Positions 1 to 13,700 of a DNA stretch of 64,000 nt are shown in pieces. The position numbers and the translations under genes are program-made. The notes under the pieces are model-generated. The model had not been told where the DNA came from. It saw nothing but the letters and a program-made list of their open reading frames with translations, and made no database searches. The DNA is from Progne subis subis (taxonomy: Eukaryota; Chordata; Aves; Passeriformes; Hirundinidae): NCBI GenBank assembly GCA_022316685.1, contig JAKJHU010000382.1, positions 310,001 through 374,000 on the forward strand, given 5' to 3'. Each line of letters opens with the position of its first letter. The first letter of the stretch is position 1.

Positions 1-1564
1 AACTTGCAATTTTGGGACAGTAAGGAGCAGCAGAGCATGGCCTGGTTTTAATTATGTTCCCCCAGTCCCTGCATGTGAAATTCCCTGCGTCAAACGACGC
101 CGGGCCAGCCGTGGCTCTGAAGAAATCGGCTTCTCCCTGTGTAAACGCAGGAGTTTTGGAAGGAATGGTTATAATCCAGGCACGCAGTTTAAAATCCCGG
201 TTTCCTCTCGCAGCACAAACACTCTGGATTGCTGCTCTCCAGCTCAGTGACCGCAGCAGCTCCAGAGCTGGGAGGGCACTTCCACCTTCACACCTGCACT
301 GGTCCCACTTCCCAAGAGTCCAAACCAGCTCTGCTAAAATCAGCAGAGAACTCTCATTCAGCCTTGTCTGATTTAGCTGATACTCTGCTTGATACATCCC
401 TGAAATGTAAAACCAAATAGCTAAAAACTGTGAAAAACCAGCATTTTGCTGTGATGTCTCACAGCCATGATGAGAGAACGAGGGCACAGAGGGTTGGGGA
501 GGCAAGGAAATTTAAAAGAAATAAAAAAATAAATAAAATCAAGGAGCAGAGAGAGAAAATCATCTGTAACCACACTCACACAGACGAATGAACCTTCTGC
601 TCTTCAGCCAGTCCTTAACAAAGAGAATTCTAGTGAGAAACAGCCAGATTTTGATGAAAACATTGTTTTTAACTGGTTTTTTTAGCAGCTCTAGAGATGA
701 ATTTTAAGCACAGAATACAATAAGGAATAGGAATATCACAGTATTTTAACAAACAAAGTAATTTTCCAACCACGAACAGAGGGACCACGATGGGTTGTGA
801 ATACTGAGGGCTACTTTCTCCTCAGGTTCTGCCACCAGGTGAAGCTCGGACATTCCTCACAGCCTCGAGCTCAGATGAGGGGCTCAATCTGAGTTCCTCT
901 TTCATTTTTACCTCTCTCCAGGACACCAATAATTTGTTTCTCCACTGACCTCAGTGTTTTGGTTCCACTGCTCCCAGTCTGGCTCCGGGGCTGGCCTTAA
1001 CCGTTAGGAGTTTTCCGACATCTGCGTCCCATTTTTTCAAAGGATCACTTCTCCTCTGTGCCCCCCTGACCTACTGCACTGTGCACAACTCTAATTACAA
1101 GTCTCTCACTAATTAGAAGTGACTGCCACCTCGTATTCAAATAACATTCCTCTCCTCACCGTGACGAACATCACGACGCTTTAACCTCGGCGTGCCCAGT
1201 CAGAAGCAGCTGAGTGAGCAGAACATCTCCCTGTGGATGCTTCAGAAAATTTTTTTTTTTTTCAGCCTTTTTTTTTTTTGGCTAAATCTTCATCGGGGAG
1301 CTACGCCAGCCATTGTTCTCACCACCCTCAGTGGGCATTTTCCAGAATAAACTCAATGGTAATTGTGAGGCCTGGCTTCGCTGATTTATTTTTAACCGAG
1401 GCTTTTTTAGCTTGCCGTAAGTCGACTTATCTGGGGCATGGCTTTCCTCACGGCAATGGGGGTGTGTTTAACAGAGTTTAACAGAGAGTTTAACAGAGTT
1501 TAACAGAGTTCTGGTGCCTCACAGAGCCCTGGAGAGGGCTGAGGCTTTGTCAGCCCCACAGTAC
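1..1564 (-). other. VEPH1: VEPH1 intron, left end of window
   Basis: Noncoding sequence 3' of the last visible VEPH1 exon. Apart from a small tandem repeat (about 1466-1510, units of tttaacagag) and T-runs near 1250-1280, nothing was recognised. Confidence 0.7.
1466..1510 (+). repeat. Short TTTAACAGAG tandem repeat
   Basis: Four copies of tttaacagag, one lengthened by ag, ending 55 bases before the VEPH1 exon 6 border. Confidence 0.85.
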
Positions 1565-1785
1565 CTGGCTGCCGCCGCGCCGTCGGTGTCGAGCTGCCGC
1601 ACGAGCAGCCTGGCGATGGCAGAGAAGCTGTTGCTCATGCGATAAATGTCCCTGCTCTGGGCGCCCAGGATGCTCGAGAAGGTGTCCGTGAGGCTCTTGA
1701 TCTCCAGCAGGAGGATGTGGTGAAAGGAGTGCTCCATGCTGGCCAGCTGGTTCACCAGATACAGCAGGGACGTTCTGGCTCGTTC
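1565..1785 (-). CDS. VEPH1: VEPH1 coding exon 6 (residues 303-375)
   Basis: 221 nt. The acceptor is tttatctcccag|GAACGA, phase 0; the donor is GCAGCCAG|GTACTG, ending with two bases of a codon. It encodes [20 protein letters not shown] and [13 protein letters not shown], the end of the conserved N-terminal domain. No further VEPH1 exon was recognised in 1-1564, so the next one is outside the window. Confidence 0.95.
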
Positions 1786-4700
1786 CTGGGAGATAAAAAC
1801 AGAGATAACAGCACACAAATTCATTGTTTGCTGCTGTGAGGGGCTCTGTGTGCTGCCACTGAGTCACTGTCCCTGGGGAGGGGTGGCTGCCCCACCAGAC
1901 ACGGGCAGCTGCCTCAAATACAGTTGATTTGTGGTTACACTGGATTGGCTTTTGTTCCTCTTGGCATTGCCTAACCCTGCTTAACTCAGGACATCTTGTC
2001 TGCACCTCAGACCCAGAGCCAGATCCCTGAAGGCTCTTTGAGGGCCCTGCATTGTTCTGGGTTGGTGCATCAGCCTGGTTCAGTGATCAGGGCCCTAGCA
2101 GCACCGAGCTGCCCTTTCACCCCTGATGAGTCTGGCTCAGCTACTCCATAAACCCAGAGGATGGTTTGGAAGGGACCGTAGAGCCCTCCCAGTCCCACCC
2201 CTGCCGTGGCCAGGGACAACTTCCACGGGTTGCTCCAAGCCCCACCAACACCTCCTGGAATGGGTAACCTCCAGCCTGGACCTGAGCATCTCCAGATTAG
2301 GGCTCCTCTGTTACGGTTGTCCTTATTAGATTGGGTTCCACGGTCCTAAAAACACCCAAGTGGGAAAAGCAGTGGAAAAACCAGCAATTAACTCAGGAAC
2401 TCCCACCAGATCCTTCACTGGGGGAATCCTTTTACTCAGGGAAGCCCACTTGGTCCTCAGCAGATTGAGACAGAGAGTGGGAGATGTTTGGATTTCAGCC
2501 TGTGCTGAAACACAAACAAAGGCAAAAACAAACAGCTTTCCTCTTCCCAAGGGCCAGCAGGGAGCTCACGTGCCACGCACGTGCTCTGCACTCTGCAGGG
2601 TCCCAGCCCCATTTCCTCCTCTCTTCTGGGACCTCGTAACCAGAGAGCAAAAACTGCTGAAAGTTTGATTCCAAAATCCAGCTGGGCTGTAAAAACACCC
2701 GGGAGACTTTGGCAGGACATGGCCCCAGCGCCACGGGCGAGACTCTTTTTGAAGAGCAAGTCAACGTTATCCAAGGCAAAGCAGCTCTGCTGCATCGTGC
2801 CATGACAGAGATAAATGGGAAGAGAGGATCCAACAAAGTGCATCCCTTCAGCCGTGTGGGGAAAGCTCCAGCTGCACCCAGGGCTGGCCTGATGCGATGG
2901 AGGAGCTTTTTCCTCAATGGCTTGGATGAGGTTGACTTTTTGGTGCACAGTCACTCATTTATTTGAAAGCCGATCCTTCCTCCAAGAGATAAACAGAGGT
3001 TCAATTAACATTTAAAACACATTTCTGTTTTCCAAACAAACTGTGCAGCAGACTAAATGGAGGAGCAGTTTTGACCATTTTCCTGTCACTTTGATCCAGC
3101 TGGAGAGTCTCCAGCCATGCTGAAATGCTGCTACTCGCCTGGAGTGAGGTAAAAGAACAATAAACTCGCCTGAGTAATATAATATGTCACTGCTATACAA
3201 AACAAAATTAAAGCAAAATAGCTCAACATGAAAGCAGCCGTTATCCCTGCCACAATTCCTATCCAAAATGTTTCACCAAGCCTATTTGGATGCACACAAC
3301 CCCCTGTTATTTCAGCGATGCCTGTTTGATGTATTCGTGTATTTTCTCGTAAGCAGCACTTACATTTTACGGCGTTATATCTGCCAGAAGGCCAAGAGCT
3401 AAAGCACAGGCAGTGAGGTGTGGCAAAGTGTCGTGCTTTTTTCCTTAAAAACAGGTTCAGGGGTCTATAAAAAGATCACAGGGCCTTCAGAAGTAACTCC
3501 AGCTCCCAGGTGGTTCAAAACATAGGGGGAAAAAAGAAAGTGTGTGATTGCCCTGAGCCCCTAGATGGTGTTTTTTTTGTTTTTCCAACTTGCCCTCCCC
3601 AAGAGTGTCTCTGACACCAGCAGAAGTGGTGTGTGTGAACGAGGGGCAGCCTTTCAAATCCCCAGCTCTCCTCTCTCCCGGGGTCCCTGGAAGCACAAGA
3701 GGTTTTCCTAGGAGCCAGCAAGGATTTGCTGCTCAGATCCACAGGCTCAACCGTCAAGGGCCGAGCCTCAATCCTTGCCACCTCTTTTCCCCAGGCTAGG
3801 CTTCCAGTGAAATAAAACATCAACAAATGAAATTCCAGCACTGCCATTGATGTCTCCTTGCCTGCTTGTTTTGCTTGGCCAGGCAGGGGACGCTGACTCC
3901 TGTCTGAGAAGTGGCAGAATATCCACGGCACGGCTCGGTGACAGCACAGGGAAGAGGGGGAGAAGGGATGAGCGAGGGTTTTGGGAAGGCCCTGACACGA
4001 GGGGCTGTGAGATGAGACCATCAGAGGCACACGGGGGTTGATGGTTAGACTCCTGGAAGTCTTTTCCAGCCTGGGAGATTTATCATTCCATGACCTCACC
4101 TATGCTCAGGAATCAGCCACGGGGGCTTTTCCTTCTCCTTTTACGTGAGGTGATTCTTTTTGTAATACCAGCTTAGACAGGGCTTGGAGCAACCTGGGGC
4201 AGTGGAAGTGTCCCTGCCCACAGCAGGGGAATGGGATGAGCTTCAAGGTCCCTCCCAACCCAAACCTCTTTGTCATTTTAAGATCTTCCATAACTCAGAA
4301 TTATTCACACTTCCCGACTCTCTAGAGAGCAGAACAAGAGAGGAGCCATCGATCTCCTGGTGGAACATTCACCTCCACCACCCTTTGTGTGTTGTTTTTA
4401 TCCCTGTTTTTGAGTCTGGAGCGCAGGGTCCCAGGATCTTGGTGACAAGCACAGCAAACAATTGACAAATGTGTCCTCTCCAGGGGCTGGGATGCTCCTG
4501 AGTCAGCAGCTTCCTAGAAAATCAGACTCGTGACACGGGACATGGGGAGAGCTTACTCAACACTTACTCCAGGGAGACTGGACATGAATTTTTCAGTCCA
4601 GGCTGCGAGTGCTCCACTCAGTAGATTGGTGTAGCCACATGAACCAACAGGTTAAAAATATGAGGGGAAAATATTCTTTGAATCACGTCTCAGTAAACTT

Positions 4701-7700
4701 TACTCTGGTGTGTGATTTCCAGCACTACATGAAATCCAACAGGGCCAGTTGGTTCCTCACTTATTCTTGGTTTGGTATAAAACAATCACAGCAACAAAAG
4801 GCAAAATAAATAAATCCATTCCCTTTGAAGTAGCAGAAACTCAGCAGAAACGGAGCCTCAGCGACACCCAGATGGGGAGAGCTGGTTCAACACCCCAAAA
4901 CAGAATCCCAATGGAATCCTTCAGTTCTGAGCCCAGCTGTGCTCAGCTGAGGATTGTCTGGTTAGCAACTGTAAAGCTTCTAGAAAATGCTGACTCTCAA
5001 ATACTAAATACAGAATTAAATGTGGTCACCTGCAGATCTTATAAAAGTAAAACTTGCTGGGGGATGGAAGTAAACAAGGAGAGAACAACAAACTTCATTT
5101 GGCTCCCAGGCCTCAATGGGATTTTGGCTCCTCTCTCCACACAACAGAAATAAGATTTACAAAGCCAAACCGAATCTGGTTTTGATTCTTCTGAGATGAA
5201 TTTAATTTTACACAAATATAAAGCTCCAGATCGGTACAAACAGCAAGGATGGCATCTCCCTGCGCTGCTCACACACACAAGGCCCAGCCAACGCTCCCCC
5301 AAGTTGATTGCCAAAGGGGGAAGGACTGGAGTGAGATCATCTTCAGGGTCCCTCCCAGCCCAAACCATTCCGTGATCCCACAGCAGGGCAGTCTGGTTAC
5401 CCGTGAAGAAAGAAACACATGGATGCCTTACTTCATACAAGGTCAAAAGCGACCCCAACCAACCCAACCCCAAACCCAAGCAAGCCCTTTTGTTTCCCAC
5501 CTTTCATACCTCATCGAGATGTCCAACAGCTCCGAAGATCTTTGCTGTCTGCCCAATCAAACTGGGAAAACTCTCACCAATTTCCCTCAGCGTGGGAAGG
5601 AAAGGGGCCAAGGCTGCGGGTTCGTAGCTGGATATTTCCAGAAGGATGTTTAGAATCGCCTCACTGTGGTTGGGGTCCCTCAGGTGTCCAAATAAAAATG
5701 GCAAACACTCTTTCAGCACCTGTTAAAAAAATCAGAAACAAATTGGATCTCTGTTTTGAATTGTGAACACACATAACCAGAGGAGATACAACCACCAGAG
5801 TGATAAAAATAAGCCACTAGACCTTGAGTTAATAGAAGAGTTTTCCACCCTTGGTGACCTTTGCATGGAGCTATTGCTGAGGTCAATCCAAGTTCAACTG
5901 AACATATGGAATAAGGGTAAGCTGTGCTTTAAAATACGGCAGTTATGCATAAATAAGTAAGGAAATGCTCAATTAAAAGAAAACAAAACAAAAAAACCAA
6001 CCCCCACAAAAAAACCCCACCTTTACCAAATATTTTCCTTGCTCCAGGCCAGTCTGTATTTTACTGATTAAAACAACATAAGACTCAGCCTTCCTCAATG
6101 ATGCAGTAAATTAAAATACTTGTAGAAATTTTTGGGTTCCAGCAGAAACTAAACAATGTGACAAGGTCAGGAGCTGGAAAAGAGGGGAAAACAGGGGGCA
6201 AGACCCTCATTGCATAATAAATGTGCTGTAGGTAAGCTGTCATTTCCTGTAAGAACCCAGTTTTCAGGAGACTGAGGGTGTAGTCCTTGGAGCCAAACAG
6301 GATGTAGTTGTGTACAAGTTCCCACTGAGGGATTAATTGAGGGTACACTGAATTAATGTGTAATTCACATTACAGGCACGCTAATGCACCTTGGATTCAG
6401 GGAAACTGCAGCATCTGTGCAAAAGACATTCAGACACAGACACGGGGCATGAAACAACCCCTCCTTCTGGTTTTTTTGGGTTTTTTTTTTTTGAGGATTA
6501 TCAGTTCTCATCAGTTCCTAAATCATTCTAATTGTCCTTGACGTGGATTTTAGTACAGCTCATGTACACTGACAGAAACACAGTTATGGGAATTCACACT
6601 CGGCTGACAGAGGAAGAGCCAAAAACGCTGGAGACAAATGGTTTAACCCAAACCTTTTGGTCCAGCAGAGCCTTCTCTCTGTTCTCCTTACGACTAGGTG
6701 GAGGATTTGGAATGGAATTAGAGAGTTTACAGGGAATTAGGACAGGAAGGCACGGCCCCGCACCGCGGGGTTCCTCCCTCTCGGAAATGCAAAGGAGGGA
6801 CAGGGAGATATTCCGGGTGTGCTTTACCCCCAGTTCTCTCTTCCTGGCCACGGTGTGCAGGAGCCTGAGGAGGTGGAGCTGCTCGGGGGGGTCCAGCTGG
6901 GCCATGGGTGCCACCAGGTCCCGCAGGCGGGCGCGGATCGGCTGCGGCTGCTGCTCGTAGAGCGCGGGCAGCACCCGCAGCAGCATGGAGTTCCCTGGGG
7001 ACACAGCGGGGACACGGCAGCTGTCAGTCAGTGCCCAGCACTGGGGACAGCCCCACAACACCAGCACGCTCCTGGAGACACCGGGTTAACAATCACGGGA
7101 CGGTTCTGGTTGGAGAGACCTGGAAGCTCATCTCGTTCCACCCCCGCCCAGGCTGGTCCAACCTGGCCTTGAAGGATCATCGGTACAAAGCCAGGGAGGC
7201 ATAAAACTGCAGAAAATTATATACTGGGCCAAGAAAACAGATAAATTATTAAAATAGGGCAGATCATTGCAGGAGTAACAACGTGGTGTAAAAAACCGCC
7301 CACTAATTCCTATTAATTATCATTCTATTTTTGAATATCATGAGAACTCCGCTTAATGAGCTTTCAGTTTTGGTTGATGCCCTGTTGAGTCCTAGGCCAA
7401 ACTAAGTGTGATTTCAATTAACAAAGAAACAAAAGAAGAAAGAAGGAGAGAAATGACCAAGAAACAACAAAAGCAACAAAAGACAAAAAACTACAATGCT
7501 CCTTTGCTGAGATTCAGATTTTCAAATTAAATTAGCATCATATGGAAGGAATAGTTGGTTAACAGAGAATTAAACGTGCATTTGAACAGAAATAGTTAAG
7601 CATGCCATTTCCAGGCATAGAAAGGAGCCAGAGAGAGCCAACTGCAGACAGACAGAGATATGCTAAACCCTCTCTCACACATTTTCATAAGATGTCTGTG

Positions 7701-10700
7701 CATAATTCAATTTGAAGCCCGGGCTCATACCAAAATATATAACTCCACATCGCAGAACATGCCTGCCTCAATGGATTTAAGTTTCACTTGAGCAACATAT
7801 GGAAAACATCTGCCTATTGCAACCTAGCATGGCTCCTTTTTGTAAACCCTTGGAAGTCCTCACGGCCTCTTTGGATTTGGTTTCCAAGAGGAATCAGCTC
7901 TCTGGCCTGCTGCTTTTCCTCCCATTTACATCTGAGCCGGATAACTTTGGAAGATAAGCAGATCTGTTCATGGATGGTAGGAAAAGGACACTTGGGTTCA
8001 GACTGGAGCACGTGGGGCTCTTACCAGATACAGAAAATGCACCCCAAGACACGGCTGGGTCTCACAACCTCCCCCCCTGAGCCAAGAAACGAGCACATAA
8101 CTCACGGCAGGTTCAGACAGCTCCGAGCCCAGCAGCTTGTAATGAGCCCTGAGGGTCCTTTTCCTCCACAGGAGTGGCTCTCCACTCCAGCCAGCCACGC
8201 TTCTGCACCTTATCCTGCTTGGAGGATCCCTGGCTGCTTCCCCAAGGCTGCTCCAAGCCCCCCGTGCACGCCCAGCAGTGCCTGAGGTCAGGGCAGACCT
8301 CACTCCCACCCCACAGACATGGCAAATTTATCTTGTTCTGCTCTACACAATCACAAAGGCCAGGGGCAAAGGAAAGAGAGTTCCTGAAGAATCACCCTGA
8401 GAAGATGGGCAAACTGCTCCATTCCGGCCATTTCCTAACCACGTTCCCTGAGCTCCTCCTGAGATGTTCCCAGTGGATCTGGATAAAAAAGTGCTACCAC
8501 TAACATTCCATGGGATTGATAGCAAGCACCAGTTCCTCCAGAGGGAGAACCTGGAGAGCAGGGAAAGGTTATTCTTCCCCCAAGGGTGCTGGGCACTGCC
8601 CAGGCTCCCCAGGCAATGAGCACAGCCCTGAGGCTGCCACAGCTCCAGGAGAGTTTGGACAACATTCCTGGGGATGCACAGGGTGGGATGGCTGAGGGGT
8701 CTGTGCATGCAACAATTTAAGGCATTAGGGTTGGACTGGAGGATCCTTGGGGGTCCTTTCCAACTCAGGACACTCAGTGATGAAAAGGTGACAGGATGGA
8801 TTCACTGGAACTTTTCTAGACTCATGTCATCACTCGAAATTGAAACATTTTGTCCTGAATACATCAAAATTTTCTCTCCGGATGATGTCATGCTTCCAGC
8901 ACTAAGTCCTTTCTTTGCACTTGCCCTTGCTTAAGTTTGCACTGGAAGTTTTCCACCCACATGGAGCAGAGCCCTTAAACTCCAGTCAGATTTCAGCAAC
9001 AATTGCAAAAGATGAAATTCCCGTATTCCTGGAGAGGCAAATTTCCTCTCAGCTATAGAAGTGTGATGGGAAGGAATCCAAGAGGCAGTAACAAAAATAA
9101 CAGCTCTAAGCAAGGAAAGACACCAACCTGAGCCATGCTGTTGCCTAAGCTGGGATGTCAGGGATAGGACGGGATCTGGAAAGGAAGACTGATTATTTAG
9201 TCTGGCAAACGAGCGCTTGGAGTGTGGGGTGTATCAGAGGAGTGATGCAATCACAGATGATGGACCGCAGCCACCAAACCCCTCTGAACAAAAAATACTT
9301 TGTGCTAGCGCAGCTTTGGGCAGTTTCCTGCAGCAAACACTGCTGGGCTGATATTCCCTAACCAAGACAGATGAAAAGCAAAGCAATCAGAGCAACCCCC
9401 TCCCTCTGCAGTGAGACTGAAGTGACCTCACTGACAGGGAATTGCTTTTAAGTGAAGAACCTGTGTGCACACGTGTAAATAATCCCAGATATCCCAGTCC
9501 GGATAGCTCTGTTCTTCAGGGACCTCAAGAAAGGTCAGCAGGCACAGCCCAGTTGGCCATTTTCTGTTCTTTTCATGTCTGAGGTAGCAAGGGATACTCA
9601 GAGTTGTTTGTTTGTCACATCTTTAAGGGCTCTGAGGGGATTTATGCACACCCAGCTCCCCAACCCCAATTCCCAGAGCTCAGACAGCCAGAGGTGATAT
9701 CAGGAATTCTGAATAATTCACTTCTCCCCAATCTTGCTCCATCTGCCACAATCCAAACTGAGAGCCTGAAAATGTTTGTTGTGTGAGAATGGAAAAAACA
9801 TCCCACTCAACTCCCTGAATGCCTTTCCTTCCCTGCCACCCAACACTTTCCAGGTTAGATTTTCTCACCCTTCCCAAGCAGACCACACGCTGGGAATGAC
9901 ACAATTCCAGCGCAATTCCAGCTGGGGACCCTCCCTGGCTGCACGTGAGCCAGAGAGGGACCCCAGGGGCACGGCTGGGTGGTGCCAGCCCTGCAGCCGC
10001 TCCTGGAAAAGGCTGCCCCAGCTCCAGCTCTGCCCATCCCAGCAGCACAGAGAAGAACAGGGGCCCTGCAGCCCATCGCGGTGTCCCACGGGCAGGTGGA
10101 TTTTCACTCCAAAGGGAGTTTCCAAAGACAAAAGCCCAAGCACCAAGAGTAGTTTTTCACCCAGGATGACTTGGGTTTGGCCCACGCCTGCTGGAAAATC
10201 ACAGAATGATTGAGGTTGGATAGGACGTCCAAGATCAGAGTCCGACCTGTGCCCGGTGCCCACCACCTCCACCCCAGTATCCAAGGCACAGGTAGTGCAG
10301 GTCTGTATAAGCAAAACCAGAGACACAAATGGAAAGGGAGCACGGATTCCAAGGTAGATGCAACTGCAGGAGGGGTTTTTTGCTGTTCTCTGGATATTTC
10401 ATAGCCAATCCATAATTTGTATGAGATCACCCCCAATCCCACCTAAGCAAAGCATCTCTGACACGATTAATGGCCTGTTGAGCCAATAAGATTACAGAAT
10501 TTAAACCAGATTAATACCAGTAAGACTCAGACCACATTAATGTTTCATCCAGAAGCACCTTGTTTCACTTTTTCAGAGGTAACAGACACAACTCCAATTG
10601 TGCAGCTGCAGATTTACAGCTCCCAAAACAGGATACAGCCCTAACAGATTATCCACGGGGTAATGGTGGCGTAAGTGCTAATTAGGGCTGGAAAAGCGGA

Positions 10701-13700
10701 ACCCTAACAGACTGTTAGAACTCCTTAAGAGCTCTCCTTTATTGCTTAAAGCAATAAACTGTTGGTACAGAACAGAATTTATTTTCCAGCAGTGCCTAGC
10801 TCTCCAAAAAAGCTGTGCTATTTAGCTAAACCAGACGCGCCTATCCAAACCAACTCCAGGTATGTTTATTTTTCTACCGATCCCCTCCAGAGCCCTGGCA
10901 CGCACCGACCGCGAGCTGAATTTGCAGGGAACGCTTTCTTTCCCCACAAACGACACGAAACAACACAAAAGACCCAGCCGAGCGCTCCCAAACCCACAGG
11001 CGCTGCTGCACGTCCCAACCCGCCCCCGGGGCGAGCCCGGCTCTCGCCGCTTTCGCCCTTGGCCAGTCAGAGCATCCCCCAGGCAAACCTGGAGGGCTGG
11101 GATTGAGCAAGCTGCCCGCCCCTTTCCCGTCCCTTCCCTTCCCCTCCCGGCCAAGAGGCACAGCCAGGAGCGCTCCGGTTACAGCGCTGGCACCGCCGCT
11201 CATTCATTCGGGCTCGCAGCGTTTATTAGCGGCTCGCTGCGCCTCGCTCGCTCAGTGCCGGCTCTGCTGCAGCTCCGGCAGCTCCTCACAGCGCAGGGAT
11301 CGGCGGGAAGCAGCCGGGAGAATGGTGCCCCGAGAGCTCCTCTCTCTGCTCACGCTGCTCTGCGTTTGCAGGGCTTCTGGCTCTGCCGTGGATGAAGACG
11401 ATGACTACGAGCTCATGTACGTGAACCTGGATAACGAAATCGAAGGTCCGGCCCCTGCGACCGAGGAAGGTGAGTAAACCCGAGCTGAGTCTGGGTTAAG
11501 TGCAGAACTGCCTTCGTCGCTGCCTCGCTCTCCTAAGAGTTATTACTGCAAACGTAATTTACTTTTCTTTCGGAGGGAGAAGCTCGTGCTCGTAGCAGTG
11601 GGTAATCGTGGGCAATACTGGCAAAGCCCTCGGACAGGGCTGTGCTTTAGGCTCTTTATTTCTCGGTTTTCCTGCAAAAGGCTGTCGCGGAGGTTTAGGA
11701 TCTCTGTGATCGCAGCCCTGCGCTGCTCTGTCCCGGTACAGAGGGACAGGCACTGGCCCCAGTGCGGCACGGGCATGGTCTGTAAGGTTCCAAACCAGCC
11801 TGTGAGCCCACGATCCTGTGGCGGTCTGGAGGACACAAACCCTGCCCAGAGCCAGGTTTTACCCAACGCTCCCGTTTAAAACTGGGCACAAAGGAGCAGC
11901 GACCTCTCTACGTTCCCTTCCAGCTGCTTCGTGCGACTGCCAGCGGGAGCACAGCAAGTGGGACAAGCTGTTCATCATGCTGGAGAACTCGCAGATGAAG
12001 GAGAACATGATGCTGCAGGCTCTGGATGAGCTCCCCAGGCTGGAGCTGCAGACCCTGAAGGCAGAGCTGAGCCAGCTCACCACCACCCTGGCAGGCACCT
12101 TGGCCACTGTCACCTCCCACGTGGTGTCCCAGGTGGAGCAGGTGCTGGTGAGGAGCAGGGAGCGGGCCGAGGAAGCCCGGAGGCTGCAGGAGTCGGAGCA
12201 AGGGAAGGTTCTGGAGCACGTCCTGCAGCTGAGCCACAACGTGTCGGCGAGGCTGGGCTGGCTGGAGAGCGCCTGGCGCAGCAGGGCCGAGCGGACAGGC
12301 GCAGGAAACGGCGCTGCAGCAGGACAAACTGGACAGCGGCACGGGGGACAACCTCATCCTCACCTCGGTGTGGAAGGAGCTGCAGCAGACCCGGGCTGAG
12401 CTGAGGGCGTCGCAGCAATGGGCAGCTCAGCACCTGCTGCCAGCAGGTAAGGCCGGTGTGAGAGCCCTGGGGAGGCTGCTCCAAACAGGGATCCAAAACC
12501 CCTCCTGGGCACCCCCTTGTCCAACGACTCCAGAGCAACTCCAAGAGTGGCAGGGCAGCTTTGGACAGGCTCTGAGTGAAGAGGGGAACCCCAGAACTTG
12601 TGGGAAAAGAGGCACTGAGCTTTTCAAACGTGGGATCAAAGGAAGGTTTCATCAAAGTCCTCATGCAGGGCAGAGCCAGCCAGCATCCCACCTCCTCCAG
12701 GCTCTCCCAGATCAAAGCCATTCTCAGAGAGCAGCGAATGTATTTTAGACACCTGGACGATGTTCTCTCACCTTTTGCCTTCCCAGCTGGTGACTCCTGT
12801 GCATTTGCACTGGTCATGGAGCTCTCCTTCCTCTTCCCACATTAACATCTCCTCACCAGCTGCAGCGGCCAGGAGCTGGGCATGCTGCTGCCAGCCAGCC
12901 AAGCACACTTCCAGGGCAGGGAGGGCACATTCCCCGCATGCCAGTGGGAATATCCTGCCCTGAATATTCCCACTGGCACAGAGAAATCAGCAACCCGTGC
13001 TGCTGTTGTTTGGGGGAATTTTCCCCTTCCAAAAGATTTGCACCAGTCGGTGAGATGGCCACAGAAAAGTGAGCTCCTGCCTCAAATCCCAGCTCAGCTT
13101 TTCTGTGCAGTGCAACGAGACACCCAAAAAAGCAGCTTGGGTGCAGCAGAGCAGCCCCTCATTTGTTTAAAGTGTGGGTGCAGGATTAAGGTGTGCCAGA
13201 TAAACTGCACTGAAACCACCCTGCCCACCAGGGAGCTGCCACTGCCTGGCTTCCAACTGCTGATTAATGGCTTTGTTTTCCACAAATATAAGTTATTGCA
13301 ACCTAACCCCCCCCAAAAAATCTACCCCGCGGGATGGGTGGGTAGCAAGGAGGGGGTGCAGCATCCCCAGAGCGAGCTCGCACGCCGGGGAGCAGAACAG
13401 AGCAGTAATCGCTACAGCAAAGCAACAACACATCGTTTACATCAAAGCTTTTACAGCCTAACCTGAACCCAGCCCTTCATGCAGGGCACTCGGCTTTAGA
13501 AGTAAATTGTTCTCACTGCTTTATCACAACAGAAATCTTTGTGCGCTGGGAGGAGGTCTCTGAGCATGTTCCACTTTCCCCCAGACACAAACCTTGCAGA
13601 GAGCACGATCTCATTCCTTATCTCCCTGTGCCCCAGCAGCTATCCTGCACCAGGTGAGAGCAACAAACTCGATCTGCATTGAGGATCATCACTAGAAATT

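Larger units (their letters stand above)
1786..5509 (-). other. VEPH1: VEPH1 intron between coding exons 5 and 6
   Basis: Noncoding; holds CR1 fragments at 2155-2290, 4036-4096, 4172-4268 and 5320-5380. The longer open frames here (for example around 2457-2954 and 3515-4099) show no family resemblance. Confidence 0.8.

Noticed and set aside
12110..12817. 235-codon minus-strand open frame over PTX3 exon 2
   Set aside because: Antisense shadow of a GC-rich coding exon that continues into intron with no family likeness.
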